From an uncultured Clostridia bacterium (GTDB taxonomy: Bacteria; Bacillota; Clostridia; Oscillospirales; Ruminococcaceae), in NCBI GenBank assembly GCA_938014855.1, contig CALLQM010000223.1:1-25897 (forward strand): DNA of 25,897 bases, in the 5' to 3' direction. Each line of letters opens with the position of its first letter. Positions within the stretch are counted from its first letter, which is position 1. This document shows positions 1-7,803 of this stretch, piece after piece. Position numbers and translations under genes: made by a program. A model generated the notes under the pieces. The model did no database searches. It saw nothing but the letters and a program-made list of their open reading frames with translations, and was not told the DNA's origin.

Positions 1-2
1 AC

Positions 3-950
3 GGAAAAACCATAGCGGTTATCGGGTATGGAAGCCAAGGACATGCACATTCACTCAACCTTAAAGACAGCGGAGTTTCGGTTGTGGTTGGACTTCGTAA
101 AAATTCTGCACGCTGGAACGAAGCCGCAGAGGCAGGTCTGCAGGTAAAAGAAATTGCGGATGCGGTTCGCGGTGCGGATGCGGTCATGATGCTGGTGCCG
201 GATGAATTAGCGGCAGATATCTATAAAGAATCGATTGCGCCCAATTTAAAAGAACATGCGACCTTGATGTTTGCGCATGGCTTTAACATCCACTTTAATC
301 AGATTGTGCCGTCTGCCGGCATTGATGTTTCAATGGTAGCGCCCAAGGGACCCGGTCACCGTGTGCGTGCCGAGTATCTGGAAGGAAAAGGGGTTCCGTC
401 TTTGGTTGCGGTGTATCAGGATGCATCCGGACAGGCGAAAGAATTTGCAATGGCTTATGCAAGTGCAATCGGTGCAGGGCGTGCCGGTATTTTTGAAACA
501 ACATTTAAAGAAGAAACCGAAACAGATCTTTTTGGCGAACAGGCGGTTCTCTGCGGCGGTGTTACCGAATTGATGAAAGCCGGATTTGATACACTTGTCG
601 AGGCAGGATATTCTCCGGAAATGGCTTATTTTGAGTGTGTTCATGAAATGAAGCTGATCGTTGACTTGATTAACAGCGGCGGATTCAGCATGATGCGTTA
701 TTCCATCAGTGACACCGCAGAATACGGCGATTACTGCACCGGAAAACGGATTGTTACAGAAGATACGCGCAAGGAAATGAAAAAAGTTCTACATGAAATT
801 CAAGATGGAACGTTTGCGAGCAAATGGGTTTCCGAAAACCGCGCAGGAGGCCGTGCAAACTTCTTGGCTACGCGCCGTATGGAATCAGAACATCCGGTGG
901 AAATTGTCGGTGCAAAACTGCGTAAAATGATGAGCTGGCTGAAAAAATAA
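3..950 (+). CDS. ilvC: Ketol-acid reductoisomerase, 3' part (5' end outside window)
   Basis: Acetohydroxyacid isomeroreductase catalyses the second common step of valine, leucine and isoleucine synthesis. It isomerises and reduces acetolactate or acetohydroxybutyrate with NAD(P)H and Mg2+ in the cytosol. The open frame runs in from the window edge and begins inside the Rossmann fold at the dinucleotide motif GYGSQGHAHS. Family landmarks follow in order: VPDE, the FAHGFNIHF segment, APKGPGHRVR, the metal-site stretch TDLFGEQAVLCGG, and the helical C-terminal knot domain with MMRYSISDTAEYG. It ends in SWLKK at a TAA. A short N-terminal piece, roughly 20 residues, lies upstream, so the first ATG inside the window (84) is not the start. 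The C-terminal length fits the class I (short) enzyme. A hairpin follows 40 bases downstream, so ilvC is probably the last gene of its operon. Identification is very secure. Confidence 0.97.
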   Translation, partial: GKTIAVIGYGSQGHAHSLNLKDSGVSVVVGLRKNSARWNEAAEAGLQVKEIADAVRGADAVMMLVPDELAADIYKESIAPNLKEHATLMFAHGFNIHFNQIVPSAGIDVSMVAPKGPGHRVRAEYLEGKGVPSLVAVYQDASGQAKEFAMAYASAIGAGRAGIFETTFKEETETDLFGEQAVLCGGVTELMKAGFDTLVEAGYSPEMAYFECVHEMKLIVDLINSGGFSMMRYSISDTAEYGDYCTGKRIVTEDTRKEMKKVLHEIQDGTFASKWVSENRAGGRANFLATRRMESEHPVEIVGAKLRKMMSWLKK

Positions 951-987
951 CAGTTAGCAAAGACATAAAAAATCACGAAAAAATACA

Positions 988-1023
988 AATTACAGCCGAC
1001 TTTTATAAAAGTCGGCTGTAATT
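988..1023. terminator. Perfect palindromic hairpin after ilvC, possible terminator
   Basis: A perfect inverted repeat with arms of 18 bases is centred at 1005/1006, with the GC-rich core ACAGCCGAC pairing to GTCGGCTGT. It lies 38 bases after the ilvC stop and before the promoter of the next gene. The run after the stem is AT-rich (ATTATAAAAT) but is not a clean T tract, so termination may be partial. Confidence 0.6.
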
Positions 1024-1073
1024 ATAAAATGTTGAACATTAAACACTTATTTTAACAAAAAACTATGTACAAT

Positions 1074-1102
1074 TTGCCATACGCTGATTTATTTGTTATA
1101 CT
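1074..1102 (+). promoter_or_regulatory. Strong sigma-A promoter for the OpuC-like lipoprotein gene
   Basis: TTGCCA at 1074-1079 and TATACT at 1097-1102 are separated by 17 bases. The -10 is preceded by TG plus one base (1094-1096), an extended -10. The predicted start near 1109 gives a leader of about 60 bases. This shows that the gene is transcribed independently of ilvC. Confidence 0.75.
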
Positions 1103-1169
1103 ATAAACAACTTATCCGTTTTAAGAGAAGGGTGCGTTGTTAATAAATTAATAGAAATCAGGTGTTTAT

Positions 1170-2060
1170 GTGAAAAGTATGAAAAAATGTTTGGCGTTGT
1201 TGCTTGCTGTTGGAAGCCTTTTATCTGTCACTGGATGCAGTTCCGATAAGGAAAACACAGTAATTGTTGGGGCTAAAAATTACACCGAAAGTTTGCTCAC
1301 CGGTGAAGTAATGGCGAAACTCCTGGAAAATAAAACAGATTTAAAAGTGGAGCGGAAATTCAACTTGGCACCTGCTATTTGCTTTGAATCTGCACAAAAT
1401 GGAGAAATTGATCTGTTTCCGGAATATACCGGATGTGCGCTGATTCAATATCTTGATATGGATCCGGTCAGTGACGCTACGGAAACCTACAACGTCGTAA
1501 AGGATGTCTATCAAGAAAAATATGACTTGGTATGGCTGGATAGGTTAGGGTTCATGAATACATATGCCAATGCGGTGCGCAAAGAGGTTGCGGAAAAATA
1601 TAATATTAAAACCGACAGTGATTTAGCAAAGTATGCGCCGGAGTTGGTATATGCAGCGGAACATGGATACTTAGACCGTGAAGATGGTTATTATCCGATG
1701 TGTGAATTGTACGGATATAATTTTAAAGAAACGGTACAAATGGATATTGGTCTAATCTATCAGTCGCTGGATCAGGGCGATATGGATGTTGCCAATGTCT
1801 ATACGACCGATGGACTGCTTTATGAATACGACTTAGTCGTTTTGGAAGATGACAAGCATTTTTTCCCTTGTTATGATTGCGCACCGGTTGTTCGCAACGA
1901 TGCCCTTACGGCACATCCTGAAATCGGTGAAGTGCTCAGTGTATTAGATGACATCGTAACGGAAGAAGATATGATTCGATATAATTATATGATTGATGGT
2001 AAGAAAATGGATGTTGAGGAAGTAGCAGATATTTTTATTGAAGAGCAAGGTCTATTATAA
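1170..2060 (+). CDS. Glycine betaine/choline-type ABC substrate-binding lipoprotein (OpuC/OsmF-like)
   Basis: This is the extracytoplasmic binding protein of an ABC importer for quaternary amines such as glycine betaine, choline or carnitine, anchored to the membrane by lipid. The 296-residue product starts with a lysine-rich, hydrophobic signal peptide ending in the lipobox SVTGC (Cys23). Family signatures follow: VGAKNYTESLLTGEVMA near residues 33-50, DLFPEYTG near 80-87, and the C-terminal segment with YTTDGLL and CAPVVRND. GTG at 1170 was chosen because AGGTG lies 5 bases upstream. ATG at 1179 is an in-frame alternative and the lipobox holds with either. The family is usually encoded next to a permease and an ATPase, or fused to the permease. 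Neither is visible here: ilvC lies upstream and the convergent rbs operon downstream. Substrate and partner are therefore unknown. Confidence 0.88.
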   Translation: MKSMKKCLALLLAVGSLLSVTGCSSDKENTVIVGAKNYTESLLTGEVMAKLLENKTDLKVERKFNLAPAICFESAQNGEIDLFPEYTGCALIQYLDMDPVSDATETYNVVKDVYQEKYDLVWLDRLGFMNTYANAVRKEVAEKYNIKTDSDLAKYAPELVYAAEHGYLDREDGYYPMCELYGYNFKETVQMDIGLIYQSLDQGDMDVANVYTTDGLLYEYDLVVLEDDKHFFPCYDCAPVVRNDALTAHPEIGEVLSVLDDIVTEEDMIRYNYMIDGKKMDVEEVADIFIEEQGLL

Positions 2061-2098
2061 TTAATACATACTAGAATTTACGGGAAACAATAGGAAAT

Positions 2099-2136
2099 AA
2101 AAAGCGTCCTGTACCGATTGGACAGGACGCTTTTTG
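2099..2136. terminator. Bidirectional terminator between the OpuC-like gene and rbsB
   Basis: The stem AAAGCGTCCTGT / ACAGGACGCTTT (2101-2112 with 2122-2133) has a 9-base loop. It is followed by T residues on the + strand and by an A-rich flank that reads as T on the - strand. It sits between two convergent genes and can end transcription of both. Confidence 0.9.
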
Positions 2137-2145
2137 ATAGATTGA

Positions 2146-3162
2146 TTATTCTTTTGTAACAAGAGTATCGACATTTTCTTGAGTAACCAAGCTGTTTTCA
2201 AGAATGACTTCTTTTTCAACAGGTTTTCCGTCGAGGTGATCAACCGCAGTCATCAAAATTGCCTTTCCGAGGAAGAATGGAGGTTCCGCAATGGTTGCTT
2301 CCACACGTTTTGCTTTTAGAGCGGCAATGGTATCATCAATTGCGTCGCATCCAATCATGACGATTTCATCTGCACGATCAGCCGCTTCAACTGCTTCCAA
2401 AGCACCTAACAGCATTTCGTCATTTGCGCAGTACATGCCATCAATTTCCGGATTGGCCTGCAGAATGTTTTCCACCACACTCATAGCTTCTGCGCGGTCA
2501 AAATTCGCAACAGCGGTAGCGACGATTTTCATATCCGGATTTTCCGCCATGACATCATTAAAGCCTTTTGAACGGTTTTGCGCAACGTTGGTGCCCATGA
2601 TTCCTTGGATTTCGACGATGTTGCCTTTTCCTCCAAGTTCATCAACCAGGAACTGTCCCGCAATTTTACCGGATTTAATTGCATCATATCCGATATGTGC
2701 AACCACTTCGCCGCCATTTGCCTGACGGTCCATGGTAAATACAGGGATTCCAGCTTCGTTGCAAGCCTCAACGGAAGATACGATTGCATCAGAATCGCAG
2801 GTGTCAATGATGATTGCATCGGGCTGTTTGGTGATTAAATTTTCGATATCCTTCATCTGAATAGACGGATCGTTTTGTGCATCGGTAACAAAGAGTTCAA
2901 CACCATCATCATCGGCCGCTTTCTGTACGCCGTCTTTTACGTCGACGAAAAATGGATTGGTTTGTGTGTTCATGGAAAGTCCAATGGTGTATTTTTTCGC
3001 ATCAGAGGATGGTTCTGCTTCTGTTTCAGAAGCAGCCTCGGAAGTTGCCGCAGAAGAAGACGGAGCCTCTGAAGAGCTTTGTTCAGGCTTTTCACCTGCA
3101 CATGCGGAAAGCATAGAAGATACCATTAATGCAGATACCAGCAATGTAATTGTTCTTTTCAT
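2146..3162 (-). CDS. rbsB: Ribose-type ABC transporter substrate-binding lipoprotein
   Basis: This is the sugar-binding component of the Rbs importer, tethered outside the membrane. The product has 338 residues: a signal peptide MKRTITLLVSALMVSSMLSAC with lipobox LSAC (Cys21), a Ser/Glu/Ala-rich linker to about residue 60, and a type I periplasmic-binding fold. The fold starts at YTIGLSMNTQTNPFF and contains DAIIIDTCDSDAI, GIPVFTMDRQA, the hinge-region GNIVEIQG, FDRAEAM, and the C-terminal MIGCDAID with EATIAEPP. This pattern (NPFF, DR, NR, D) matches RbsB. The start at 3162 is chosen because GAAAGGAG lies just upstream and the lipoprotein signal begins there; the longer frame to 3246 overlaps rbsC. 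It is the last gene of deoC-rbsKDACB, 28 bases after rbsC. Ribose is the likely ligand, with deoxyribose possible. Confidence 0.93.
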   Translation of the reverse strand: MKRTITLLVSALMVSSMLSACAGEKPEQSSSEAPSSSAATSEAASETEAEPSSDAKKYTIGLSMNTQTNPFFVDVKDGVQKAADDDGVELFVTDAQNDPSIQMKDIENLITKQPDAIIIDTCDSDAIVSSVEACNEAGIPVFTMDRQANGGEVVAHIGYDAIKSGKIAGQFLVDELGGKGNIVEIQGIMGTNVAQNRSKGFNDVMAENPDMKIVATAVANFDRAEAMSVVENILQANPEIDGMYCANDEMLLGALEAVEAADRADEIVMIGCDAIDDTIAALKAKRVEATIAEPPFFLGKAILMTAVDHLDGKPVEKEVILENSLVTQENVDTLVTKE

Positions 3163-3190
3163 TTTTATAACTCCTTTCAAACTTTGCTGT

Positions 3191-4156
3191 TTATTCATCA
3201 ACCTTTGCAGAAAGGTCTTTGACTTTTTTATCCGCCAAAACCGCAAGCAGAATCACTGCACCTTTTACGATATTTGTTGCATGCGGATTGACGTTGAGGA
3301 GGGTTAGGATGTTGTCGATAATTCCCATAATTAATGCACCTACAACCGTTGGCAGGACAAAACCGGAGCCGCCGCTTAGACTTGTGCCGCCTAGAATAAC
3401 GGCTGCGATTGCATCCAGCTCATATCCGTTTCCGCCTGTTGACTGTGCCGAACCTAGTCGGGCGGTCAAAACAATTGCGGCAATGCTGCACATGAAGCCG
3501 TTGATTATGTAGGTCATCCATTCGGTTTTGAGTACGGAAATACCGGAAAGGCGGGTCGCTTCTTTATTACCGCCCAATGCATAGACGCTTCGGCCAAATT
3601 TCGTGTGTCCGAGTGTAAAATAAGCGACGATGTAAATTACAATGAGCAGGATGATGGGGAACGGAATTCCCAAAATATCGCCCTTACCTACAAATTTAAA
3701 CGAGGCTGCTTTTACAGGAATTGGGGCACCTTTTGTATAAACTAAGATGCAGCCACGCAAAAGGGTCATCATTCCAAGGGTCGCGATAAATGGAGGAATA
3801 CCGCATTTTGAAACGAAAAACCCATTGCATGCGCCGCAGGCAATGCCGATTAGAACACTGACGAGCATGGCTAAGAACGTGCTGCCTGTTGCGACCAGTG
3901 TCCCTGCAGCTATGGCGCCGCAGATGCCTACGATGGAACCGACAGAAAGATCGATGCCGCCGGTCAGTATAACAAATGTCATGCCGCAGCCGATCATTGC
4001 CACAACGGCAATCTGACGAATGACATTAAATAGGTTGGCAACGCTTAAGAATGCGGGAGACAAAAACGATGCAATAATACACATCAAAACTAAAATAATG
4101 ACTGCCCGAAAAGAATTGATGATATTAACCAGTTGCTTTTTTGAATTTTTTTTCAC
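3191..4156 (-). CDS. rbsC: Ribose ABC transporter permease
   Basis: This is the integral membrane channel subunit of the ribose importer (BPD_transp_2 family), working as a homodimer with RbsA and RbsB. It has 321 residues and about eight to ten hydrophobic segments. Typical family sequences are GGIDLSVGSIVG near residue 68, IPPFIATLGMM near 120, GRSVYALGGNKEATRLSGI near 190 and the ILGGTSLSGG loop near 255. Translation starts at GTG 4156, whose bases overlap the rbsA stop (GTGA, 4153-4156). The sequence GGAGGTG lies 7 bases upstream, inside rbsA. This arrangement implies translational coupling that keeps RbsA and RbsC in balance. The length is that of normal RbsC. Confidence 0.95.
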   Translation of the reverse strand: MKKNSKKQLVNIINSFRAVIILVLMCIIASFLSPAFLSVANLFNVIRQIAVVAMIGCGMTFVILTGGIDLSVGSIVGICGAIAAGTLVATGSTFLAMLVSVLIGIACGACNGFFVSKCGIPPFIATLGMMTLLRGCILVYTKGAPIPVKAASFKFVGKGDILGIPFPIILLIVIYIVAYFTLGHTKFGRSVYALGGNKEATRLSGISVLKTEWMTYIINGFMCSIAAIVLTARLGSAQSTGGNGYELDAIAAVILGGTSLSGGSGFVLPTVVGALIMGIIDNILTLLNVNPHATNIVKGAVILLAVLADKKVKDLSAKVDE

Positions 4157-5652
4157 TTACGAACACCTCCGGAAGCATAAGCCAGGACAGATTCTTGACT
4201 GGCTTCGCTTTTGTTAAGCTCTTTGACGATTTCTCCTTCCCGCATCACGAGCACCCGGTCGCTCATTCCGATGAGTTCCGGAAGATCGGAGGAAATGAGT
4301 ATGATGCTTTTCCCCTCTTGAGTGAGACGGTTCATGATTTGATAGATTTCTGCTTTTGCGCCCACATCTACGCCGCGGGTCGGCTCATCAAAAATACAAA
4401 TCGAAGGATTGGTTTCTAGTACTTTGGCAAAAACAACTTTTTGCTGGTTGCCGCCGCTTAGATTTCCTACAAGCTGGCTTTGATCAAACACCTTAATATT
4501 GAGCTTTTTGATGTTTTGCAGCACGATTTCTTGTTCTTTCTTTTTGTCGATAAATACTCTGCGAACAAGTTTTTTAAGAGAAGGGAGCGAGATATTTTCT
4601 TTCACACTGCGTATCAGCACAAGCCCTTCCTGCTTACGGTCATCTGAGACAAACCCGATGCCGGCTTTTAATGCTTTTGCAGGGGAAGAGCAGTCTGCTG
4701 CGGTTCCGTTTAGAAAAAGTTCTCCGCTTTTGATTGGCATGGCGCCATAAATCAGTTTCGATAGTTCAATATTTCCCGCGCCAAGCAGACCGACAATGCC
4801 AAGAATTTCGCCTTTATGAAGCTGAAAATTTACGTTGGAAACTCCTTTTCCGCAGATGTTTTTCGCTTCAAAAACAACTTCTTCCGGCTGGTAATCGCGG
4901 GCAGGATAGAGGTTGGATACATTTTTACCGACCATCATGGCTACAATTTCGTCGTAATCGGTATCTTTGGTCTGTTTGGTTTCGATGTATCTGCCGTCGC
5001 GGAATACAGTAATTCGATCTGAAATTGTAAAAATTTCATCCATACGGTGTGAAATATAGAGAATTGAAATGCCTTGCTTTTTTAGATCTTTTATAATTTT
5101 AAACAACACGCCAATTTCTTCTTCTGACAGAGCGGCTGTTGGTTCGTCCATGATGATAATGCGAGCCCCGATCGTCAGACATTTTGCGATTTCCGTCATT
5201 TGTGCTTGTGCAACGGAAAGATTCTTGATTTTCGTTTTACAGCTGAATGTTAGGCCCAGTTTGGTAAGCGTTTGCTGTGCATTGCGATAGAGCGTTTCCC
5301 AATCAACATTTCCAAAACGGGTGGTTGGAAGTCTGCCTAAATATAGGTTTTCCGCAACCGTTAGATCCGAAATGAGATTAAATTCTTGATAGATCATGGC
5401 GATTCCGATTCGTTCCGCATCCTTCGTGGAATGGAACCGAACTTCTTTACCGTCCACGACCATTTTTCCCGACGTATACGGTTGTGCACCGGATATAATC
5501 TTCATTAGGGTGGATTTGCCGGCACCATTTTCCCCGCACAGGGCATGCACTTCTCCCGGAAGGACATCCAAACTGACTCCGTCGAGGGCGCGAACACCAG
5601 GAAAAAGCTTAACGATATGTTCCATTGATAAAATGGGTTCTGTGCTGTGCAT
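4153..5652 (-). CDS. rbsA: Ribose ABC transporter ATP-binding protein (double ATPase)
   Basis: This cytoplasmic ATPase powers ribose uptake. It has 499 residues with two nucleotide-binding domains. The first has Walker A GENGAGKST (residues 40-48), a Q-loop in MIYQEF, the degenerate signature LSVAQAQ and Walker B IIIMDEP. The second has a degenerate Walker A (GLLGAGNIEL), the full signature LSGGNQQK and Walker B ICIFDEPTRGVDVG. That asymmetry (one consensus P-loop, one consensus signature) is normal for RbsA, MglA and XylG. The start at ATG 5652 is supported by AAGGGGG upstream. It lies 20 bases after rbsD and overlaps rbsC by four bases. Confidence 0.95.
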   Translation of the reverse strand: MHSTEPILSMEHIVKLFPGVRALDGVSLDVLPGEVHALCGENGAGKSTLMKIISGAQPYTSGKMVVDGKEVRFHSTKDAERIGIAMIYQEFNLISDLTVAENLYLGRLPTTRFGNVDWETLYRNAQQTLTKLGLTFSCKTKIKNLSVAQAQMTEIAKCLTIGARIIIMDEPTAALSEEEIGVLFKIIKDLKKQGISILYISHRMDEIFTISDRITVFRDGRYIETKQTKDTDYDEIVAMMVGKNVSNLYPARDYQPEEVVFEAKNICGKGVSNVNFQLHKGEILGIVGLLGAGNIELSKLIYGAMPIKSGELFLNGTAADCSSPAKALKAGIGFVSDDRKQEGLVLIRSVKENISLPSLKKLVRRVFIDKKKEQEIVLQNIKKLNIKVFDQSQLVGNLSGGNQQKVVFAKVLETNPSICIFDEPTRGVDVGAKAEIYQIMNRLTQEGKSIILISSDLPELIGMSDRVLVMREGEIVKELNKSEASQESVLAYASGGVRK

Positions 5653-5672
5653 AGTTCTACCCCCTTAGCAAG

Positions 5673-6071
5673 CTAATAGGCACATCCGCATTGTAAAATC
5701 ACATTGGTGTACGGAGTAAATTCTCCCGTCAGGATAATCGCCTTTGCGTTTTTGCTTTGTTCTTTAAGATTTGCGTGATCGATATAGTCTACTGGAATTC
5801 CTTCTGGAAGCAGGCTGAGCGCTTTTTTGTGAAAATCCGGGCTCACGGATTTCGCCTCACAGGCAAACGTTGCTTTTTCCACAACAATATATTTTAGAAC
5901 TTCTTCCAATACATCCAAATATTTTGGGTCACCGGGTTTCCAGCCAAGATCGACGCGTTCCACTCCTTTGGGAATTGGAAGTCCTGCGTCTCCGATTACA
6001 AGAGTGTCCATATGCCGCAGTTCAGTCAGAACACGCGCGAGCTGCGGATGTAAAATACCGTTTTTAATCAT
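5673..6071 (-). CDS. rbsD: D-ribose pyranase
   Basis: This small cytosolic mutarotase-like enzyme interconverts the beta-pyranose and beta-furanose forms of ribose, supplying the form that ribokinase accepts. The 132-residue product matches RbsD throughout. The catalytic His20 lies in RHMDTLV and Asp28 in GDAGLPIP. Near the C-terminus the ring-binding stretch PYTNVIL corresponds to PYANIIL of the E. coli protein. ATG 6071 is preceded by AAAGGAGA. Its presence is the best in-sequence argument that ribose itself, and not only deoxyribose, is a substrate of this operon. Confidence 0.95.
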   Translation of the reverse strand: MIKNGILHPQLARVLTELRHMDTLVIGDAGLPIPKGVERVDLGWKPGDPKYLDVLEEVLKYIVVEKATFACEAKSVSPDFHKKALSLLPEGIPVDYIDHANLKEQSKNAKAIILTGEFTPYTNVILQCGCAY

Positions 6072-6098
6072 ATCATTCTCTCCTTTGCAAATCTGAAA

Positions 6099-7028
6099 CT
6101 ACGATTTCCAATTTTCAAGAAATGCATCAATTTCCTCACGAGTGGGCATAGCGGGGGTTGTACCCAAGCGTTGTACCGCAACAGAAGCTAAAGCATTTGC
6201 AAATCTAGCGGCTTCCCAAATGTTTTTGCCTTCCGAAAGTGCAGTTACGAGACCGCCGTTAAATGCGTCACCGGCTCCGGTGGTATCCAAAACCTTTACT
6301 TCCGGTACGGGAAGGATTGCATGTTTTTCTTTCGTAGCGACAAAAACGCCGTTTTTGCCAAGCGTAATCAACACATTTTTTACGCCTTTTTGGAAGAACC
6401 AATCTGCCGCTTTTACTGCGCTTTCCTCGTCGACAACCGGAACACCGGTTAAGATTTCGGCTTCCACTTCGTTTGGAGTAATCAGATCAATTTTGGAAAG
6501 CAGGCTGTCGCTGATTGGCTGAACGGGAGCGGTATTCAAAACAACCTTAACGCCGTTGCGATGAGCAATGTCAACGACTTTTTCTACCGCATCGACATTC
6601 GTTTCCAGCTGGGTAAGCAAATAATCGGATTCCCGGATGGATTGTTCCATCGATTTGATATCTTCATCGTTTACGGTGCCGCATGCACCTAAAACCACAA
6701 CGATTTCGTTTTGGCTGCTGTTTTCATCCACCATGATTAATGCGCAGCCGGTTTCGGTTTTTTCAGAATAATAGATATGAGATGTATCCATTTTAAGTTC
6801 ATTCATCGCATCCAATGCAACATTGGCAAACTGATCTTTTCCCAATTTAGTAATCATCGTGACATTTGCACCGGCTTTATGTGCGGCGACACCTTGATTG
6901 AATCCTTTTCCGCCCGGTCCCATTTTAAACATGGAACCTTTTACGGTTTCACCCGGAACGGGAAGATGCGGTGTCCGCGACATTAAATCCACTACAAAAC
7001 TGCCAAACACTGTGATTTTGCTGCCCAT
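6099..7028 (-). CDS. rbsK: Ribokinase (PfkB family)
   Basis: This enzyme phosphorylates ribose to ribose-5-phosphate with ATP in the cytosol. It has 309 residues. The N-terminal PfkB signature GPGGKGFNQ spans about residues 37-45, and the C-terminal signature DTTGAGDAFNG spans about 248-258, with Asp254 as the expected catalytic base. The segments GSFVVDLM at the N-terminus and ITPNEVEA near residue 183 are typical of ribokinases. The start at ATG 7028 has the strong site AGGAGGA. Because deoC is directly upstream, a deoxyribokinase activity (related PfkB enzymes of the DeoK type) cannot be excluded from sequence alone, although rbsD next door favours ribose. Confidence 0.93.
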   Translation of the reverse strand: MGSKITVFGSFVVDLMSRTPHLPVPGETVKGSMFKMGPGGKGFNQGVAAHKAGANVTMITKLGKDQFANVALDAMNELKMDTSHIYYSEKTETGCALIMVDENSSQNEIVVVLGACGTVNDEDIKSMEQSIRESDYLLTQLETNVDAVEKVVDIAHRNGVKVVLNTAPVQPISDSLLSKIDLITPNEVEAEILTGVPVVDEESAVKAADWFFQKGVKNVLITLGKNGVFVATKEKHAILPVPEVKVLDTTGAGDAFNGGLVTALSEGKNIWEAARFANALASVAVQRLGTTPAMPTREEIDAFLENWKS

Positions 7029-7058
7029 AACAATTCCTCCTGTATCAAACTTTCGCCC

Positions 7059-7703
7059 TTACTTCTGTACAAATGCTACGCCGCTGCTCGTTCCAATTCG
7101 GTCTGCTCCGGCATCAACGACAGCTTGCGCCGCTTCAATGGTTCGAACTCCGCCGCTGGCTTTTACAAGTGCTTTTCCATCGACCGCTTTTTTCATCAAA
7201 GCGACATCTTCGGGAGTTGCGCCGCCTGTGCTGAATCCGGTGGAAGTCTTTACAAAGTCTGCTCCGGCTTTTACACAAGCCTTACATACTTTGACTTTTT
7301 GCTCATCCGTCAATAAGCAGGTTTCGATAATTACTTTAACGAGCGCGTGGTTATGTGCCGCATCGATGACAGCTTTGATGTCGTTATAAACAAAATCGTA
7401 ATCTCCATCCATAACGGCGCCAATATTAATGACCATATCGACTTCCTGCGCACCGTTTTTGATTGCTTCAATCGTTTCAAATACTTTTGTAGCAGTTGTG
7501 GTTGCGCCTAAAGGGAATCCAATTACGGTACAGGTTTTTACACCGCTGTCTTTTAATAGTTCAGCTACGTATTCCACATGGCAGGAATTGATGCAGACAG
7601 AAGCAAAATGGTGTTCGATTGCTTGCTTGCAAACCTTTTCAACGTCCGATTTGGATGCATTCGGCTTTAAAATGGTGTGGTCGATGTATTTGGCAAAATT
7701 CAT
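7059..7703 (-). CDS. deoC: Deoxyribose-phosphate aldolase
   Basis: This class I aldolase cleaves 2-deoxyribose-5-phosphate to acetaldehyde and glyceraldehyde-3-phosphate in the cytosol. It has 214 residues with a TIM-barrel fold. The Schiff-base lysine is Lys152 in FVKTSTGF. Lys181 in VKASGG and Asp89 in EVDMVINIG are the other conserved catalytic residues, and the phosphate-binding GTSSG lies near the C-terminus. ATG 7703 follows AAGAGGG. It is the first gene of the rbs transcription unit, which is unusual, since deoC usually sits with nucleoside catabolism genes. Here it suggests that deoxyribose may be handled by the same operon. Confidence 0.95.
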   Translation of the reverse strand: MNFAKYIDHTILKPNASKSDVEKVCKQAIEHHFASVCINSCHVEYVAELLKDSGVKTCTVIGFPLGATTTATKVFETIEAIKNGAQEVDMVINIGAVMDGDYDFVYNDIKAVIDAAHNHALVKVIIETCLLTDEQKVKVCKACVKAGADFVKTSTGFSTGGATPEDVALMKKAVDGKALVKASGGVRTIEAAQAVVDAGADRIGTSSGVAFVQK

Positions 7704-7726
7704 AGATAAAACCCTCTTTCACATTA

Positions 7727-7740
7727 TGTAACCGGTTACA
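7727..7740. promoter_or_regulatory. LacI-family operator (cre-like palindrome) of the deoC-rbs operon
   Basis: TGTAACCGGTTACA is a perfect 14-base palindrome with the central CG typical of LacI-family operators. It overlaps the predicted transcription start of the deoC promoter. The same 14 bases recur in front of rbsR. It also fits the published CcpA cre consensus TGWAANCGNTNWCA, so either RbsR or CcpA could bind. Confidence 0.85.
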
Positions 7741-7746
7741 ATTTTG

Positions 7747-7775
7747 ATAATATAAATACCTTATAAAAATTCAAA
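7747..7775 (-). promoter_or_regulatory. Promoter of the deoC-rbsKDACB operon
   Basis: On the - strand, TTTGAA (7775-7770) and TATTAT (7752-7747) are spaced by 17 bases. The predicted start near 7740 falls on the operator palindrome, as at the rbsR promoter. The -35 is imperfect. Confidence 0.55.
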
Positions 7776-7803
7776 GTAAATATAACATCAATAATTGGTT
7801 CGA

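Noticed and set aside
988..1023. Palindrome after ilvC as a protein-binding operator
   Set aside because: Its length, GC core and location after a stop codon fit an RNA hairpin better, although the T tract is weak.
2291..2725. 144-residue + strand frame (and similar frames) opposite rbsB
   Set aside because: These are shadows of the rbs genes, with unnatural Ser/Ala/Pro-rich composition and no ribosome sites.
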